In this document: positions 11,977 through 23,463 of the stretch, one piece after another
Position numbering within the stretch: position 1 is the stretch's first letter
Layout: every line of letters starts with the position of its first letter
Source of the DNA: Tetranychus cinnabarinus
Taxonomy: Eukaryota > Arthropoda > Arachnida > Trombidiformes > Tetranychidae
NCBI GenBank assembly: GCA_022266195.1
Contig: WHVY01000001.1
Span: 1,240,001 to 1,304,000, forward strand
Length of the DNA: 64,000 bases
Direction: 5' to 3'
The notes under the pieces: model-generated
What the model saw: the letters and a program-made list of their open reading frames with translations, nothing else
What the model was told of the DNA's origin: nothing
Database searches by the model: none
Made by a program: the position numbers and the translations under genes

Positions 11977-14900
11977 AGGAAGATTGTAAAAGAAGCTCGA
12001 AACTCTCATCTTTAACCCTTTTCCTTTTATCATCAAAGTCAACTGAACAATAATGTTGTGGAAGGATGAGATTAGAGAATGATAAACACTCAAGCCTTTC
12101 CTTTGTGTTTCAAGTCTGTTCTGATCCTTAACCTAGCCTGATCCAACCTAATGAGTGGATGGTTTTAAAGTTCATGATTGCAGTTGAATAACTTTTGCCT
12201 GCTCTGTTTAACTCTGTGAGGACACATTATGCAGCATTGAGCTCGACACAGAAGTTGACAAAGAGACAAACTTTTGGGTAAACCTTGAAAAGCTCACTCA
12301 AGTAATTTACAAACTTGATAAAATAAAAGGACAGTGACTCTGCCTGCTTCTAAGCCAGAGATTTTTCAATGTCTATCAATAGTGGACACCTGATTCTATA
12401 AGAAATGTTCAAAACCTTAAAGTCGATTTTTTCGATAAAGGTTTTTAGTGCTCTAAAAATGCTCAAAAAGTTTATAGTTTAAACTCCAAGTCAGGACTTC
12501 AAGCCAATGTTTATTGCCATTACTTTTGATAAACTTAGAACTGATCAAAAAATAGCGATTTGGATAATAGAGAATAAAGAATCGATTAAGAGTTTGTTAG
12601 CAATTAACACCAATTTGTAAGCATTGCTAGACTAAAGAGATTAATGGAAATTTCATTGATTTTCATTAATTATCTGGAAATCTTTGTCCATTAATTTTCC
12701 ACTGACGCTGACATTGGTCAATCGATTATTCGTTGAGTCTCCAAACAGTGTTAAATGAAATACTTTTCACTGAGCAACAACAATACAAAGTAAAAGACGA
12801 AAACATTGGATTGAGATTTTGATTCGTTTTCTGAATTTCCATTGAAACTATATTCTTATGATAAAAATTTTACTAATTTCGTTCTTTCATTGATTTTTCA
12901 AGATGAAAGACCCAAAACTCTTGAAAACTCTGGCAAAGTTCGAGCTCTCTGACCTGTGTTTCACAAAGTGAGCAGTCGACGTCCACGCCTAAACTGACAG
13001 TGCAAAATGTTAAACTATCCATTTAAAGAGCCTTAACATAATGGAATTGATTTTATCAATAGATAACAATTTACTAATGATTATAATATAACGCTAGTTT
13101 TGTAAAACCTTTATGTCTAAACCTATGTTTATCTTTTGCTATAAAAATTATTGTGCTCAATTTATATGATAAAAAGCTCAAATTGTTAACTAAAACTAAA
13201 TGTCTAAAATAAAAAGCAATTAATAATGAATAATTTATCGAAATTTATTTTAAACATTTCAACTTTTCTTTCTTTTTAATGGTTGAACCACAAATAAAAA
13301 GATGAAGTAAAATGAATTTAGGCAAACATTTTGACAAACCTTGCCTGTTTTGTTGACAGAATGAATTGATAACCTTTTCTCATGAAAACATGGAAACATG
13401 GGAAGCACATAATATTGGAATGAATATAATGAACCACAATTTTTCTTTTCTTGTTCCAAGTTATCTGAATATTATTGATTAGCAAAAAAAATAATGTAAT
13501 ATTTTGTCAGAACCAAAGCTATTCAATCTTTCATCGAGAGTCTTTGTTCCAACTGTTCATTGTTTCCCATTAATATTGTTGACTATTTGTAATAAATATA
13601 TGCTAATAGTAAGATTAATATGAAACTTGATGCACCATTGTTCATGTTCTTATCAATAGAATTCTGGAAAGCAAACATTCTATTGTTTCTCGATGAATAT
13701 TCAATCAAATTTCCAATTAAACCTTTTTTCGTCTTTTGATACAAATGGAACAATCAGTGGTTTCCAATTATGTTTCATCAGAGAATCGAAAGAATCTTGA
13801 AATAAGTTTTCATTATTCGTTGGAAATTAAACTCAGAATTTGATAAATCTTTAAGTAATAATAGATTCGAGTTTAGAATTTGAAAGGAAAACTTCGAGAA
13901 AATTTTAATTTCGTTTTTTGATTGAATTTTCAAGAAACTATTTTTATCGGAAATGACTTTCAGTCAAAGATTCATTATCTCAATATTCATGTGCTAATAT
14001 CTTGCGATCAAATTGAAATTTCAAGTGAAGTTGATATTCACCATAACTTCATTAGAAGAGATTCAATAAGGATTGTGTTGAAAGTTGATGAGAGTTGATC
14101 AATAGTCGAAAGAATAGGTTGACTCGGTTTAATCGAATGAATGCATTCTCTGATTTCAAGTTTACTTGTGATTCATGGCAGAACTGAATATTCAAGTTGA
14201 TTGATGTTTTAATTAAATCAGGAAACTTGTAATAAATGCCTTGAAGGAAGAAGCATAGTTAGCGTTTCAATATTTTGTTCGGTTGCTTGCTTGAAGAGAT
14301 AGGGATAGTTGTGTTGCAATAGTCGCATGTCAATGGTGGATAAATGATGATACAAGGAACAGTTGATTTTGGGCCATTTAATGACAATAAAGGTATAATT
14401 AGAATGTTCAGATTGACTTTATTACATTGACTTTTTTTTCTCTCGCTTGTAGTGAGATTAATTGAGTAAACAGATTTGTTGCGCTGTACACCATGAATAC
14501 AGAATTGATTGGAAAGAGCAAGAGAAAGAGAGAAAAGTTGAAGAATCCATTAAAGATATAAACTTTTTCTGGTCAATTGTAATTGTTGGACACGATAAGA
14601 AGATTTTGTTGTTTTGCTTTCGTCTTTACTCGATATTTTGTAACATTACATTGAGACAACATTAAGAGACATTCAACAATGTGCAAGTCAATTGAATCAA
14701 CAGAAGGAAGGAAAGACAAAAAAGGTTAGAAAATCAATTTCAAGATATTATAGAATAAAAGAATTTTCTTTCAATCTTAAGTAAGCTTCTAACAGTTGAA
14801 TGTTTCTAATCCAATGAGAAAATATCATTCCAATGAAACCAAAATCTTGACCATTCTCTTTATTTAGACTGATGTCCAGACAGCCAAATCGCTAATTGCA

Positions 14901-16161
14901 AACAATCAGACTTGAAAAGAAACATTGAAAACGAAATAATACTTGGAAAAATTTGTATCCATCGATTTGCCACAAGATTGAAGAAGTAGCTTTTACGAAT
15001 GATTCATTAGTAAGAAATTTCCTGTTTTCAGAGTTCGATACTGTTGTATGGATGAGTCATGGAATTCAAGGTTCGAAATGTAATTTTCGAGTAAAGTGTG
15101 AAATAGATTTGCTCATTCAAGTTGAACTTGAAAATATTGAGAAATGAATGAAAATGTGAGCGAAAAAAGAAACGATAAAAACTTTTCTTTTTCATGGCAA
15201 AAGTTAAAAGCTTTTCACTTTGCAATGAAGAAATGACGATCATAGAGCTAATGTTGTTCAGTTCCGTTGTTCATCATGACTGTGTCTTATGAGAATCAAG
15301 CCATTTACTTCACCCACTCAGTTGAAGGATGAAAAATTTCTCAAAACTGAACAGAGAAAAGTGTTCAATATTTTGATAAATTGATTTGAATGATAACCTT
15401 CAATCTGTGATACTTCAAAAAATCTCCTTTTCTTTCCTAGTTTATTGTTGAATAATAAAATTAACCGTTTCCATGTTACATGGTGTTGTGACAAAGTGAA
15501 ATAAATCTTAAACTTTTTTTGCCTTCCCTTGGCCAACATTATTGTTATTGCATACATTGAGATGTAAATGCAACAATGAACATGAAAATTGTTTAATCAA
15601 ACTCGAGTCAAAGGGAAACTCATTTAATCAGATAATTTGTATTCACAGTGAAATTAGGTAACAATGTCTTGAAACAAATGATTTTAGTGCGAAAAAAGAT
15701 TGAAACGTTTTTTTTTGTTCTTCTCCTTCGTTTTTCCCTTCATGTGTGTATGTGCATTTTATTGTACCATTTATTATTCATTTCATTTTATGCATCTTAT
15801 AGTGTTCATTGTTGTTGGTGATGAGGAAAGAAATGTGAACGAGAAAAAAATAGGACAGGAAAATAATCAGACGGAAAAAGAAGAGAATCTAAATAGATTA
15901 TCTTATCATGCTCATTATTATTGCATTTTTTGCATTTTTTGCCAATTTGATAGACACCAGTAAGAAACTTGTTTTCTGTTCGTTTTTTACGCTGCTTTGT
16001 TTTCAACCACTTTTACTCCCAATACAATTGAACAAAAGCTTCAAGAGTTTATCATTAAAAAACAAGCAAACAACAGCTTTTAGAAATGAGTAAGATGATG
16101 CAAAAAAAAACAAAACAACAAAACTCTTTTCTCTCTGCATTTTGCTACATTTTCTGTACAG
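11977..16161. other. 3' flank or long last intron of GPCR, no gene seen
   Basis: Contains the putative poly(A) signal at 12322-12327. No exon, RNA gene or complete repeat was recognised. If the exon at 16162 is used, this is the final GPCR intron. Confidence 0.4.
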
Positions 16162-16304
16162 GAATGTCAGACAAACCGAACAAGGCTAAGCTGTTTAATG
16201 GCGATGCTGCAACTACTTCAGCACGATCAAATATGAGTGGAACTGGAACTCGTTTGGGATCAACTTTCAAAACTTCATTAACTCAAGAGACTGATGCTCT
16301 TTAA
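16162..16304 (+). CDS. possible alternative terminal exon of the GPCR
   Basis: A strong acceptor (TTTCTGTACAG, AG 16160-16161) precedes an open stretch of two bases plus 46 codons ending TAA at 16302-16304. It completes the phase-1 codon left by the exon ending 11552, just as the exon at 11912 does. The encoded tail is hydrophilic and rich in Ser/Thr and Gly (begins MSDKPNKAKLFNG), like a GPCR C-tail with phosphorylation sites. AATAAA follows at 16427-16432. The GPCR may therefore have two alternative C-tails, a 20-residue and a 46-residue one, or one of the two exons is not used. No family match identifies it independently. Confidence 0.5.
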
Positions 16305-16432
16305 TGTAACCATTGAATTTCATTTAATGCAAAATTTCAATGTATATTTTATTCATTAATGTAATTTCAAACAATTTTCAATCTCTTTCAATGTTGAAAT
16401 ATCATTCTATCAACTTTAAAAATTGTAATAAA

Positions 16433-17579
16433 AAACTGATGACCAGAAAATTGCTATGACTTCATCATTATCTCAATTTGTTCGTATATGTAAATTGATC
16501 CATTACGAAAATTTATTTCAATTTATTATACAATAGTAAAGTATAGTTTCTTTGCAACGCATTCGAGCTCACATATGCATTTTACAAAAGTTTTATGCTC
16601 AATGCTGAAACTAATTCAGGTATATTGAAAGTACACTCACAGCCATCTATTGGTTGAATCCTGAATTCAGTTGCACCTTGAGTTCTTATTCTGAAGCTTG
16701 CTAGGATTTCAAAAACTAATCTTCAAGCTGGTAGCTGATAGACTCAATGCAAAAATATTCAGTAATTTTACGCCATTCCAAGCAAACTGTTAATTTTTGA
16801 AGAACCATTCCAAAAAGCATATAATAAAAGTCTGAACTTATGTTTACTATAGCTATGCACATCGAGCTTGAAAATCACCGATCCTGTCATCTCTGATTGA
16901 AAGTAAAATGTAATATGTGTAGTAAATTCCATGCATTTTTAACAAAAATCAGTGCCATCTGATGATTAGTTGTCAACTTATTCAATCTATTAGGTTCTAA
17001 ATTTTTAGTCGAGTAGGCATTCTAACATATCCAGAAGCAAAATGCAAATGAACTTTCAATGCATCTCTAGCAAAAACTACTCAAGATAGAGATTTTTCAT
17101 TGTCAAAATACGATTTATCATGGTTTCATTAATACAGCCACTGAAATTGAGATGCAAACATTTTTAATATCGTGTGCGCATATCGAGATAGTGTAATTGA
17201 GTTTAAGCAGTGTTTAGTTGATAAACTATCAATACCTGCGTTAACTTTTCAAAAAATGTTTGCAACTCAATTTTTGTGGCTGTATATAGAAGTTTTGATT
17301 CACTCTCGATCTGTTTTGATTATCTTACAAGAAAAGTGTCTCAGGTGTCTCGAAAATTCCCGATCGAGTCTAGGGTCATTTGATAGAGCACAAAAAACTA
17401 AAAACAAATCAGCGCCTCTGCATCACTGATTAAACTTTCTGCTACACTTGTCAATGTTGCGTAATTTGTTTACAGCTTTGAGGTTACAAACCTCTATCTT
17501 AGCATTGACAGATTCATCTTTAAACATTTGGTTTTGTTACTTGATGTAGCGTTTCTTTTCTTTTGTCAGCAACAATTTT
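16433..17579. other. intergenic, nothing recognised
   Basis: AT-rich sequence between the possible GPCR last exon and the transposase relic. Open frames here lack splice sites, conserved motifs or repeats. Confidence 0.4.
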
Positions 17580-18320
17580 TTTGGTGTCAGTTAACGTTTC
17601 ACCCAATCCTTTCACAGTAATGATTGCTCTGGAAATATGGGCCGGTGGATTATCTCCGATGAATTTCTATGTTTTTTTATCATGATCGCAAGAGTGGCAC
17701 AACGACTGTAGATAATTAAAATTAACTGATTTGAAATTGATATATATAACTCATCGTTGCGGAGTTTCTGACATATTGATTAAACAAATAAATTAAACAA
17801 ATTAATTAATTACTTGATAGGGTTATAAATGTTATCAGAATTAGTGCTAATGAAGTTAAGTATATTTCCTTGCGGCTGTCTTTCAAATGAATCAAAGTAG
17901 TGAGTTACTTTGTTTTTATCGAAGTAAACGGGTTCCAGGTTCCACAATTACTTTCATCAAGATTAATTATCTGTCCCATGAATCCACTATATATCTAACC
18001 ACACCCAGAACTCACATTCCCTTACTAATCATCAGTTTAAGACATTGACATTGAATATCTTGGGGGACATTTGCGAGGCTTTCAAAAGCGAACCTATTAA
18101 CACCATGCAATTTGAACCCTTCAAAGTCAAAATAGCTCTCGTCATCGAGTATCAATTGCTTGTTTCCGATGATTTCTTTCATTTGAAGAAGTCGACTTTT
18201 TGTTGTTTTGCCTGTGCAGTTTTGAATGTTTTCGAGACTACCGATTTTCCTACCAATGCAAAATAAAGGAAACAGATTCAGATGAAATTTATTTGAGAAT
18301 TTCAGTTGAACAAAATCCAC
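17580..18320 (-). pseudogene. decayed mariner/Tc1-type transposase
   Basis: An open stretch on the minus strand at 18320-18012 contains ILDDESYFDF, the hallmark around the first catalytic Asp of IS630/Tc1/mariner transposases. It continues through a region resembling the KLLVW..SKG segment. Further along, near 17667-17580, another frame reads IGDNPPAHIS, like the DN...H motif around the second Asp. The two motifs are about 160 codons apart and separated by stops and frame changes, so this is a relic. The N-terminal helix-turn-helix part and inverted ends were not located. Confidence 0.45.
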
Positions 18321-18904
18321 ACAAGAAGATAATCTTTACGTGAATGCAGACTCGACTTTTTCTTTGGACCTATTCTGAGCAATCGACCTTTGATCAGAAC
18401 ACTTATCCTTGACTGGAATTAGTTATAAACATCTAACAACTATCAAACAATAATAAAAAGTTTGAATTCTCAGAAAATGACCTTCAAATGTCAGCTAAAG
18501 GTCAAATAACGAAGTGACCTTCAATGACCTCGACCCTTCGAACTTCTAGTTCTACAATTGGCGGAAGCTCATTGTTCGGATCTGAGTTCTGTATCAGTAA
18601 CCGTTCTTGAGTCATGAACACAAACATGCAGAAAAAAACGCCCATGATAATTCAACTGAAAGTATGTTTAAACAATAATACTAAACGCTGGATCTGAATG
18701 TGAATGGAAGTTGTAAACCCAATCTTTTTATGATTGGCATGGGCAAAAACTGTCAAATTTCATCTTTAAAAACATTGCATTTTCATTGACGTTGATACTT
18801 ATCACAAACTTGATTGAGTCTTGATGAATCTACATATGAAATTAGATTTAAAAGTTCTGCTGCTCTTTATTGAAATCTTGAACTGTACTTCTCCCAATAC
18901 AGGT
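18321..18904. other. 3' flank of gustatory receptor
   Basis: Short non-coding interval between the transposase relic and the receptor stop codon. Nothing further was recognised. Confidence 0.4.
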
Positions 18905-20272
18905 CTATCTGGAAACGAAAGAAGGAAAAGCAATGATAATTGTAACAGCTAGAGTGAGAATAGAAGTCATTAGTCTTGGAGAGTAGACGAACAGTCCTTC
19001 ATAACTATAGCCAACATCTTCACGTCCAATCCTTTCCAAAAACAAGGATGCCTGAAATGAAACAAATCAGAAAATCAAATCACTAGTGTCATCGTATAAC
19101 TTCTAATTTCAGATAATTAATCTAAAATTAATGCACAACTTCACCTCTATCATGTAATCAACATTATTGCGAATTAAACTTTTTCCATAAACAATATTAT
19201 AGATTGAGGCTGCTTCCACATTGATGCCAACGATGTATCTATTAGTAAAAAAGATTGACCAAAATGCAGTGAAATCAAGAATACCTAATACAGCATAACG
19301 AAACAGGTTCACAGGTCCTGAAATAATATAATATACAATGATAATGGCAAATAGGTTGAGCATGGGATAAAAAATGGACAAGTATCTCGACCAGATGTTA
19401 TCACTTGATTCAGTGAGTTCAATTGTTCGTGAATACATTTGCCGATAAAATCGTAGTGTTTCAGTATTCCAAAACGTGTCCGGGTGATTCAAAATTCGCT
19501 TTCCAATCATGGTGAACACGGAACGAATGATCATGGAACAAGTGTAAAGCGAATAAAATTTTGCCCATGCAAAGAGAGGAATAAAAAAATAGGAGGAAAT
19601 ATGAACAGTTATCATTGTTACAGGCACTATTCCGTTATCCCAATCATTCTGGATGACGATCCAACTAAACACTGACAAAGTCACTGTCCAACCGATCATA
19701 GCTACAATGCTAAAAATCGCGATTTCTTGAGCAGTTTTTTGTAGCATTTTGTCCAAGAAAGGGTCTTGAGAAGAGAGTCCAATTGATTTCCATTTTTGCT
19801 CGAAATCGGTGTAATCCGTCCGATAAATGAGTCCCAAATAGGTAATTAGAAAGAAAAGGCCGTCTGCTAGAAAAATTATTATGATTGTTGACATTTGTCC
19901 TGAAATGAGGGGATAAGTGTTCGGAACAGGCAGCAATTGAAACATCATGAGTGCATCATGAGTTGTGTTGTAGGCTATGATAATAATGGCAAGTAGCATC
20001 AAGAATTTGCGATATTTTTCTTGTGTCCGAGTTAGCCATTTATTTTGCATTTCTTTGACGATAGATCGAGTTTGCAACCGGAGAAATGAACGTTTGGCCT
20101 CAAGAACGTTGACTGTTGGTGATCTATGCTGTACTTGATTGAACCTCGTGATTGAGCCATTCATGCTGTTGAGTACTACTTGCTCAATTGGAGTCACTGT
20201 AGAGTTCGACTTTTCAGTCGTTACACCATTATAGTCTATTTGTTGGTCATTCTGTTTCACGACTTCATTCAT
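18905..20272 (-). CDS. gustatory receptor-like chemoreceptor
   Basis: Two minus-strand exons, 20272-19145 (376 codons) and 19051-18905 (48 codons plus TAG), joined in phase 0 across a 93-bp intron (GTGAAG donor, TTTCAG acceptor), give 424 residues, close to the usual 350-450 for the family. A hydrophilic N-terminus of about 88 residues is followed by seven hydrophobic segments at about 90-111, 125-149, 183-207, 214-245, 297-318, 325-347 and, in exon 2, 403-420. The short last exon with the final TM after a small intron is typical of arthropod GRs. Such proteins are plasma-membrane ligand-gated channels for tastants or odorants, with an intracellular N-terminus. Mites can carry large GR families. 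The ligand cannot be inferred. Confidence 0.75.
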
Positions 20273-20814
20273 GTTTACGACGAATATAAATTTTTCAAAT
20301 TAAGACAAAATGTTTATTCAAAGTGTAAATTTTGAAGGTAAAGGTGAGATTTCAAATCATGTTGAATCAAAAAATTAAAATGAAAGACAAAAAAGTCATT
20401 AAGTTTTTTATTCCAGCAACAGTTTTGATCAAATGTTCACTTGTTTGGCAACAGCATCGATTCCCTTATTGGATCATTTTAATGATAACTTTTTTAAAGT
20501 AATGACGACGATAATTGTACAAAAGAGACTGCTCGTAGTCATGATAATCATCATTAAGATTATGCACGTATTTATTTGGTAAACAATTTTCTTTTTGAAA
20601 CTTTTCCTCGAAGAATATTCAATATCAATTCGAAAATCTAGTGTTTTCATGGTTAAATCAATTTCAGCATTGATTTTTGCTAATTTCTGCATTTTTTATA
20701 TAAATAAATCGTCAACCCTTCAAACAAAAAATATAAATGATTTTCGATAAAAATTTCAATGAATAACAAATGTTGATGTCTAAATATAATTATCAAATTA
20801 ATTAATTTGACGAG
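20273..20814. other. 5' flank of gustatory receptor with one unassigned open stretch
   Basis: A minus-strand open stretch at 20692-20474 encodes 72 residues with a single hydrophobic segment. It could be a scrap of another membrane chemoreceptor but has no diagnostic motif. No promoter element was recognised. Confidence 0.25.
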
Positions 20815-21110
20815 GTTCAATTTTTCGTGGCAAATACCACATTAGAGTTTAAATCTTACAGATACCCCAAGTTTTTTGGTAAGTGGACATTCTCAGTCAA
20901 GTTTAGATATTACAATATTGTTAGGTTACACTTGTAAGTTATTGCTTCGGCTCTTTGGCAACTTATTTTCTCATATCATAAGTTAGATTTTTTAATTATT
21001 AACGCATTCTTCCTTCTCCTATTTAGAGGAACAATTCTTGAGTTCCAGCCTCGTAATGTGATAGCAGTTAATTCAACTGTTTGAATAACGACGATGCAGT
21101 GAAAATCAAT
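20815..21110. repeat. duplicated block, left copy (paralog of 27105-27390)
   Basis: Sequence from AGGTTCAATTTTTCGTGG onward matches 27105-27390 with scattered differences, including the shared words TCAGTCAAGTTTAGATATTA and CATATCATAAGTTAGATTT. It marks the left end of a segmental duplication that also carries the peptide genes. Confidence 0.7.
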
Positions 21111-21318
21111 GACATGTTGCTAAGTAAAGCAGACACGAAAAGGCACAAATCCATAATTTATTTTAGTATTTCTTTATTCATTTTATATAAGATGGCATAA
21201 ATTCATTAACAGAAATTCTTGTTTCAACATTTTACAAGTAACAGTTAAAAACGACTTTTGCAGATTGAATTTTTTGTTTTAGTAAATGAACAAATCAAAC
21301 CATCTAATGACTTTTCTC

Positions 21319-21589
21319 TCAATGTCTTGTTCGCATACATTTACCGATTCGCTTGATACAATAGGATCTTTCTGGACATGCTTCCCCGTTTGCACATGAG
21401 TTACCAGTAAGTTGTGACAATGATGGACAAATCTACAGGATGAAGTTCAAAATTTATTAAAACTGATATCACGATTAGCTAGTCGGGGAAAATTTATCTT
21501 TTTAGGTTTCACAATCTGTTGCTTGCTAGCAATATAATACTCACCAGAATGGCCAAGAAGAACAAAACGAAATACATTGAAATTTTCAT
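21319..21589 (-). CDS. small secreted cysteine-rich peptide, copy A
   Basis: Exon 1 at 21589-21545 encodes MKISMYFVLFFLAIL; exon 2 at 21432-21319 encodes 37 residues and TGA. They join in phase 0 over a 112-bp intron with GTGAGT and TAG borders. The 52-residue product has a hydrophobic signal, then ICPSLSQ at the junction, then a mature part with four Cys spaced C-x5-C-x5-C-x6-C, plus one Cys in the likely signal region. A TATA box lies at 21664-21672, 75 bp before the ATG, and AATAAA (minus) at 21173-21178. This copy lacks the MITE end seen beside copies B, C and D, so it looks like the oldest arrangement. Function is unknown. Defensin-like or inhibitor-like roles are possible, but no family was recognised. 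Confidence 0.65.
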
Positions 21590-21663
21590 GGTAATATTGT
21601 ATACGAGATGATCACTGTAAGTTGACTCGAGTAAGGATTGATAACCAAATGATTTGGAAGAAG

Positions 21664-21672
21664 CTTTATATA
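21664..21672 (-). promoter_or_regulatory. TATA box of peptide copy A
   Basis: TATATAAAG on the minus strand, 75 bp upstream of the ATG, in a promoter block shared with copies B, C and D. Confidence 0.55.
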
Positions 21673-21750
21673 CCTGAATTTGGTTTGATCAGCAAATGAA
21701 AATAATTTTATAAGTGACAATCATTATTTACAAAGCTGTAAATAACATTT

Positions 21751-21778
21751 ATTCGGATGACCTCGGGTACTTCCCTCG
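21751..21778. repeat. trapped end of Harbinger-like MITE (unit B)
   Basis: These 28 bp match the right end of the complete element at 27391-27781. They form the junction between unit A and tandem unit B, so the duplication breakpoint lay inside the element. Confidence 0.7.
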
Positions 21779-21965
21779 TAAGTAAAAAGGAAAAGACACA
21801 AATGGCATTTATAATTTATTTTAGTATTTCTTTATTCATTTTATCTAAGATGGCATAAATTCATTAACAGAAATTCTTGTTTCAACATTTTGCAAGTAAC
21901 AGTGAAAAACGACTTGTTTTTGTTTTAGCAAATGCCCAAGTCACACCATCACAATGATTTTTCTC

Positions 21966-22238
21966 TCAACCGTTTGCAAGACATTTACCAGTTCGCTTGA
22001 TACAAAAGGATCCTTCTGGACATGTTTTTCCGTTTGCACATGAGCCACGGGTGCGTTGTGACGATGATGGACAAATCTATAGGATGGAATTGAAAATTTA
22101 TTAAAACTTATAGCACGATTAGCTAGCCGGTAAAATTTTATTTTTCTAGGTTTCAAAATACATTGCTTGCTAGCAATATATAATAATACTCACCAGAATG
22201 GCCAAGAAGAACAAAACGAAATACATTGAAAATTTCAT
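21966..22238 (-). CDS. small secreted cysteine-rich peptide, copy B
   Basis: Exon 1 at 22238-22194 (MKFSMYFVLFFLAIL) and exon 2 at 22076-21966 (36 codons plus TGA) join in phase 0 over a 117-bp intron. The 51-residue product has a signal sequence, the ICPSSSQ junction and a mature part with C-x5-C-x5-C-x6-C, within which CPEGSFCIKRTGKC is the densest stretch. Cleavage after the Ser run would leave an N-terminal Gln, which is often cyclised. Coding sequence and flanks are identical to copy C and essentially identical to copy D. AATAAA (minus) is at 21831-21836. A secreted short disulfide peptide of unknown role is the best call. Confidence 0.65.
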
Positions 22239-22312
22239 GGTGATATTGTATACGAGATGATCACTGTAAGTTGACTCGAGTAAGGATTGATAACCAAATG
22301 ATTTGGAAGAAG

Positions 22313-22321
22313 CTTTATATA
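22313..22321 (-). promoter_or_regulatory. TATA box of peptide copy B
   Basis: TATATAAAG on the minus strand, 75 bp upstream of the ATG at 22238. Confidence 0.55.
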
Positions 22322-22614
22322 CCTGAATTTGGTTTGATCAGCAAATGAAAATAATTTTATAAGTGACAATCATTATTTACAAAGCTGTAAATAACATTTA
22401 TTCGGATGACCTCGGGTACTTCCCTCGTAAGTAAAAAGGAAAAGACACAAATGGCATTTATAATTTATTTTAGTATTTCTTTATTCATTTTATCTAAGAT
22501 GGCATAAATTCATTAACAGAAATTCTTGTTTCAACATTTTGCAAGTAACAGTGAAAAACGACTTGTTTTTGTTTTAGCAAATGCCCAAGTCACACCATCA
22601 CAATGATTTTTCTC

Positions 22615-22887
22615 TCAACCGTTTGCAAGACATTTACCAGTTCGCTTGATACAAAAGGATCCTTCTGGACATGTTTTTCCGTTTGCACATGAGCCACGGG
22701 TGCGTTGTGACGATGATGGACAAATCTATAGGATGGAATTGAAAATTTATTAAAACTTATAGCACGATTAGCTAGCCGGTAAAATTTTATTTTTCTAGGT
22801 TTCAAAATACATTGCTTGCTAGCAATATATAATAATACTCACCAGAATGGCCAAGAAGAACAAAACGAAATACATTGAAAATTTCAT
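22615..22887 (-). CDS. small secreted cysteine-rich peptide, copy C
   Basis: Exon 1 at 22887-22843 and exon 2 at 22725-22615, structure and protein identical to copy B (51 residues, signal sequence, four mature Cys). TATA box at 22962-22970 and AATAAA (minus) at 22480-22485. Being the last unit of the tandem, its promoter side runs on into unique sequence at about 23046 that is again paralogous to the flank of copy D. Confidence 0.65.
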
Positions 22888-22961
22888 GGTGATATTGTAT
22901 ACGAGATGATCACTGTAAGTTGACTCGAGTAAGGATTGATAACCAAATGATTTGGAAGAAG

Positions 22962-22970
22962 CTTTATATA
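22962..22970 (-). promoter_or_regulatory. TATA box of peptide copy C
   Basis: TATATAAAG on the minus strand, 75 bp upstream of the ATG at 22887. Confidence 0.55.
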
Positions 22971-23039
22971 CCTGAATTTGGTTTGATCAGCAAATGAAAA
23001 TAATTTTATAAGTGACAATCATTATTTACAAAGCTGTAA

Positions 23040-23463
23040 ATAACATTATCCTTACAATTCAAAGAATTATTTAAAGATAAAATTTTCAATTTTCGTGTGA
23101 GTTGAACTGGTCACAGTCAAAAATATTGAATAAGTCGTCTAAGACGATGAAAAGTCTGATTGCGATCAATCTTTTAAAGATTCAAATACCCGATAAAGAT
23201 GAACCAGCTAAAAATTAACTCAAAAATCGATAGATTTTTGATGATTTCGTTTTTTACTCAATCACTCGAGTTAATAGTCGCCCTTGAAATACAGAAACTC
23301 GTGACTAAAGAAATATAATAATAAAAAAGTGGATTTAAAAAATGCCTTAGTTGAATATAAATTTTGGCTGCACTTTGCTGTGCTCCGATATTAATATGCT
23401 ATCTTAAATAATAAGCATTGTTTCCAGATGATGTGTCTCTGCATCAACAAGTTTATTATTCAC
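23040..23463. repeat. duplicated block, paralog of 28385-29085
   Basis: Shares long words with the region right of copy D, such as GAATAAGTCGTCTAAGACGA and TTTCCAGATGATGTG, but with indels and substitutions. The copies have diverged much more than the peptide-gene units next to them. Confidence 0.65.

Larger units (their letters stand above)
21751..23048. repeat. two 649-bp head-to-tail repeat units carrying peptide genes B and C
   Basis: Units 21751-22399 and 22400-23048 appear identical on direct reading, each starting with the 28-bp MITE end and holding poly(A) signal, two coding exons, intron and promoter of a peptide gene. The exact end of the second unit is approximate, because its right flank switches to ATCCTTAC. 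Lack of visible differences points to a very recent duplication or conversion, or an assembly duplication. Confidence 0.85.

Noticed and set aside
20474..20692. 72-codon minus-strand frame with one hydrophobic segment upstream of the gustatory receptor
   Set aside because: Could be a receptor fragment, but there is no diagnostic residue pattern and it does not splice in phase to the receptor start.
21941..22156. 71-codon minus-strand frame, repeated at 22590-22805 and 27944-28159
   Set aside because: It reads through the intron and second exon of the peptide genes in another frame. The spliced frame gives a signal sequence, conserved Cys and conserved stop and is shared with the diverged nested copy, so this frame is a by-product of the repeat.
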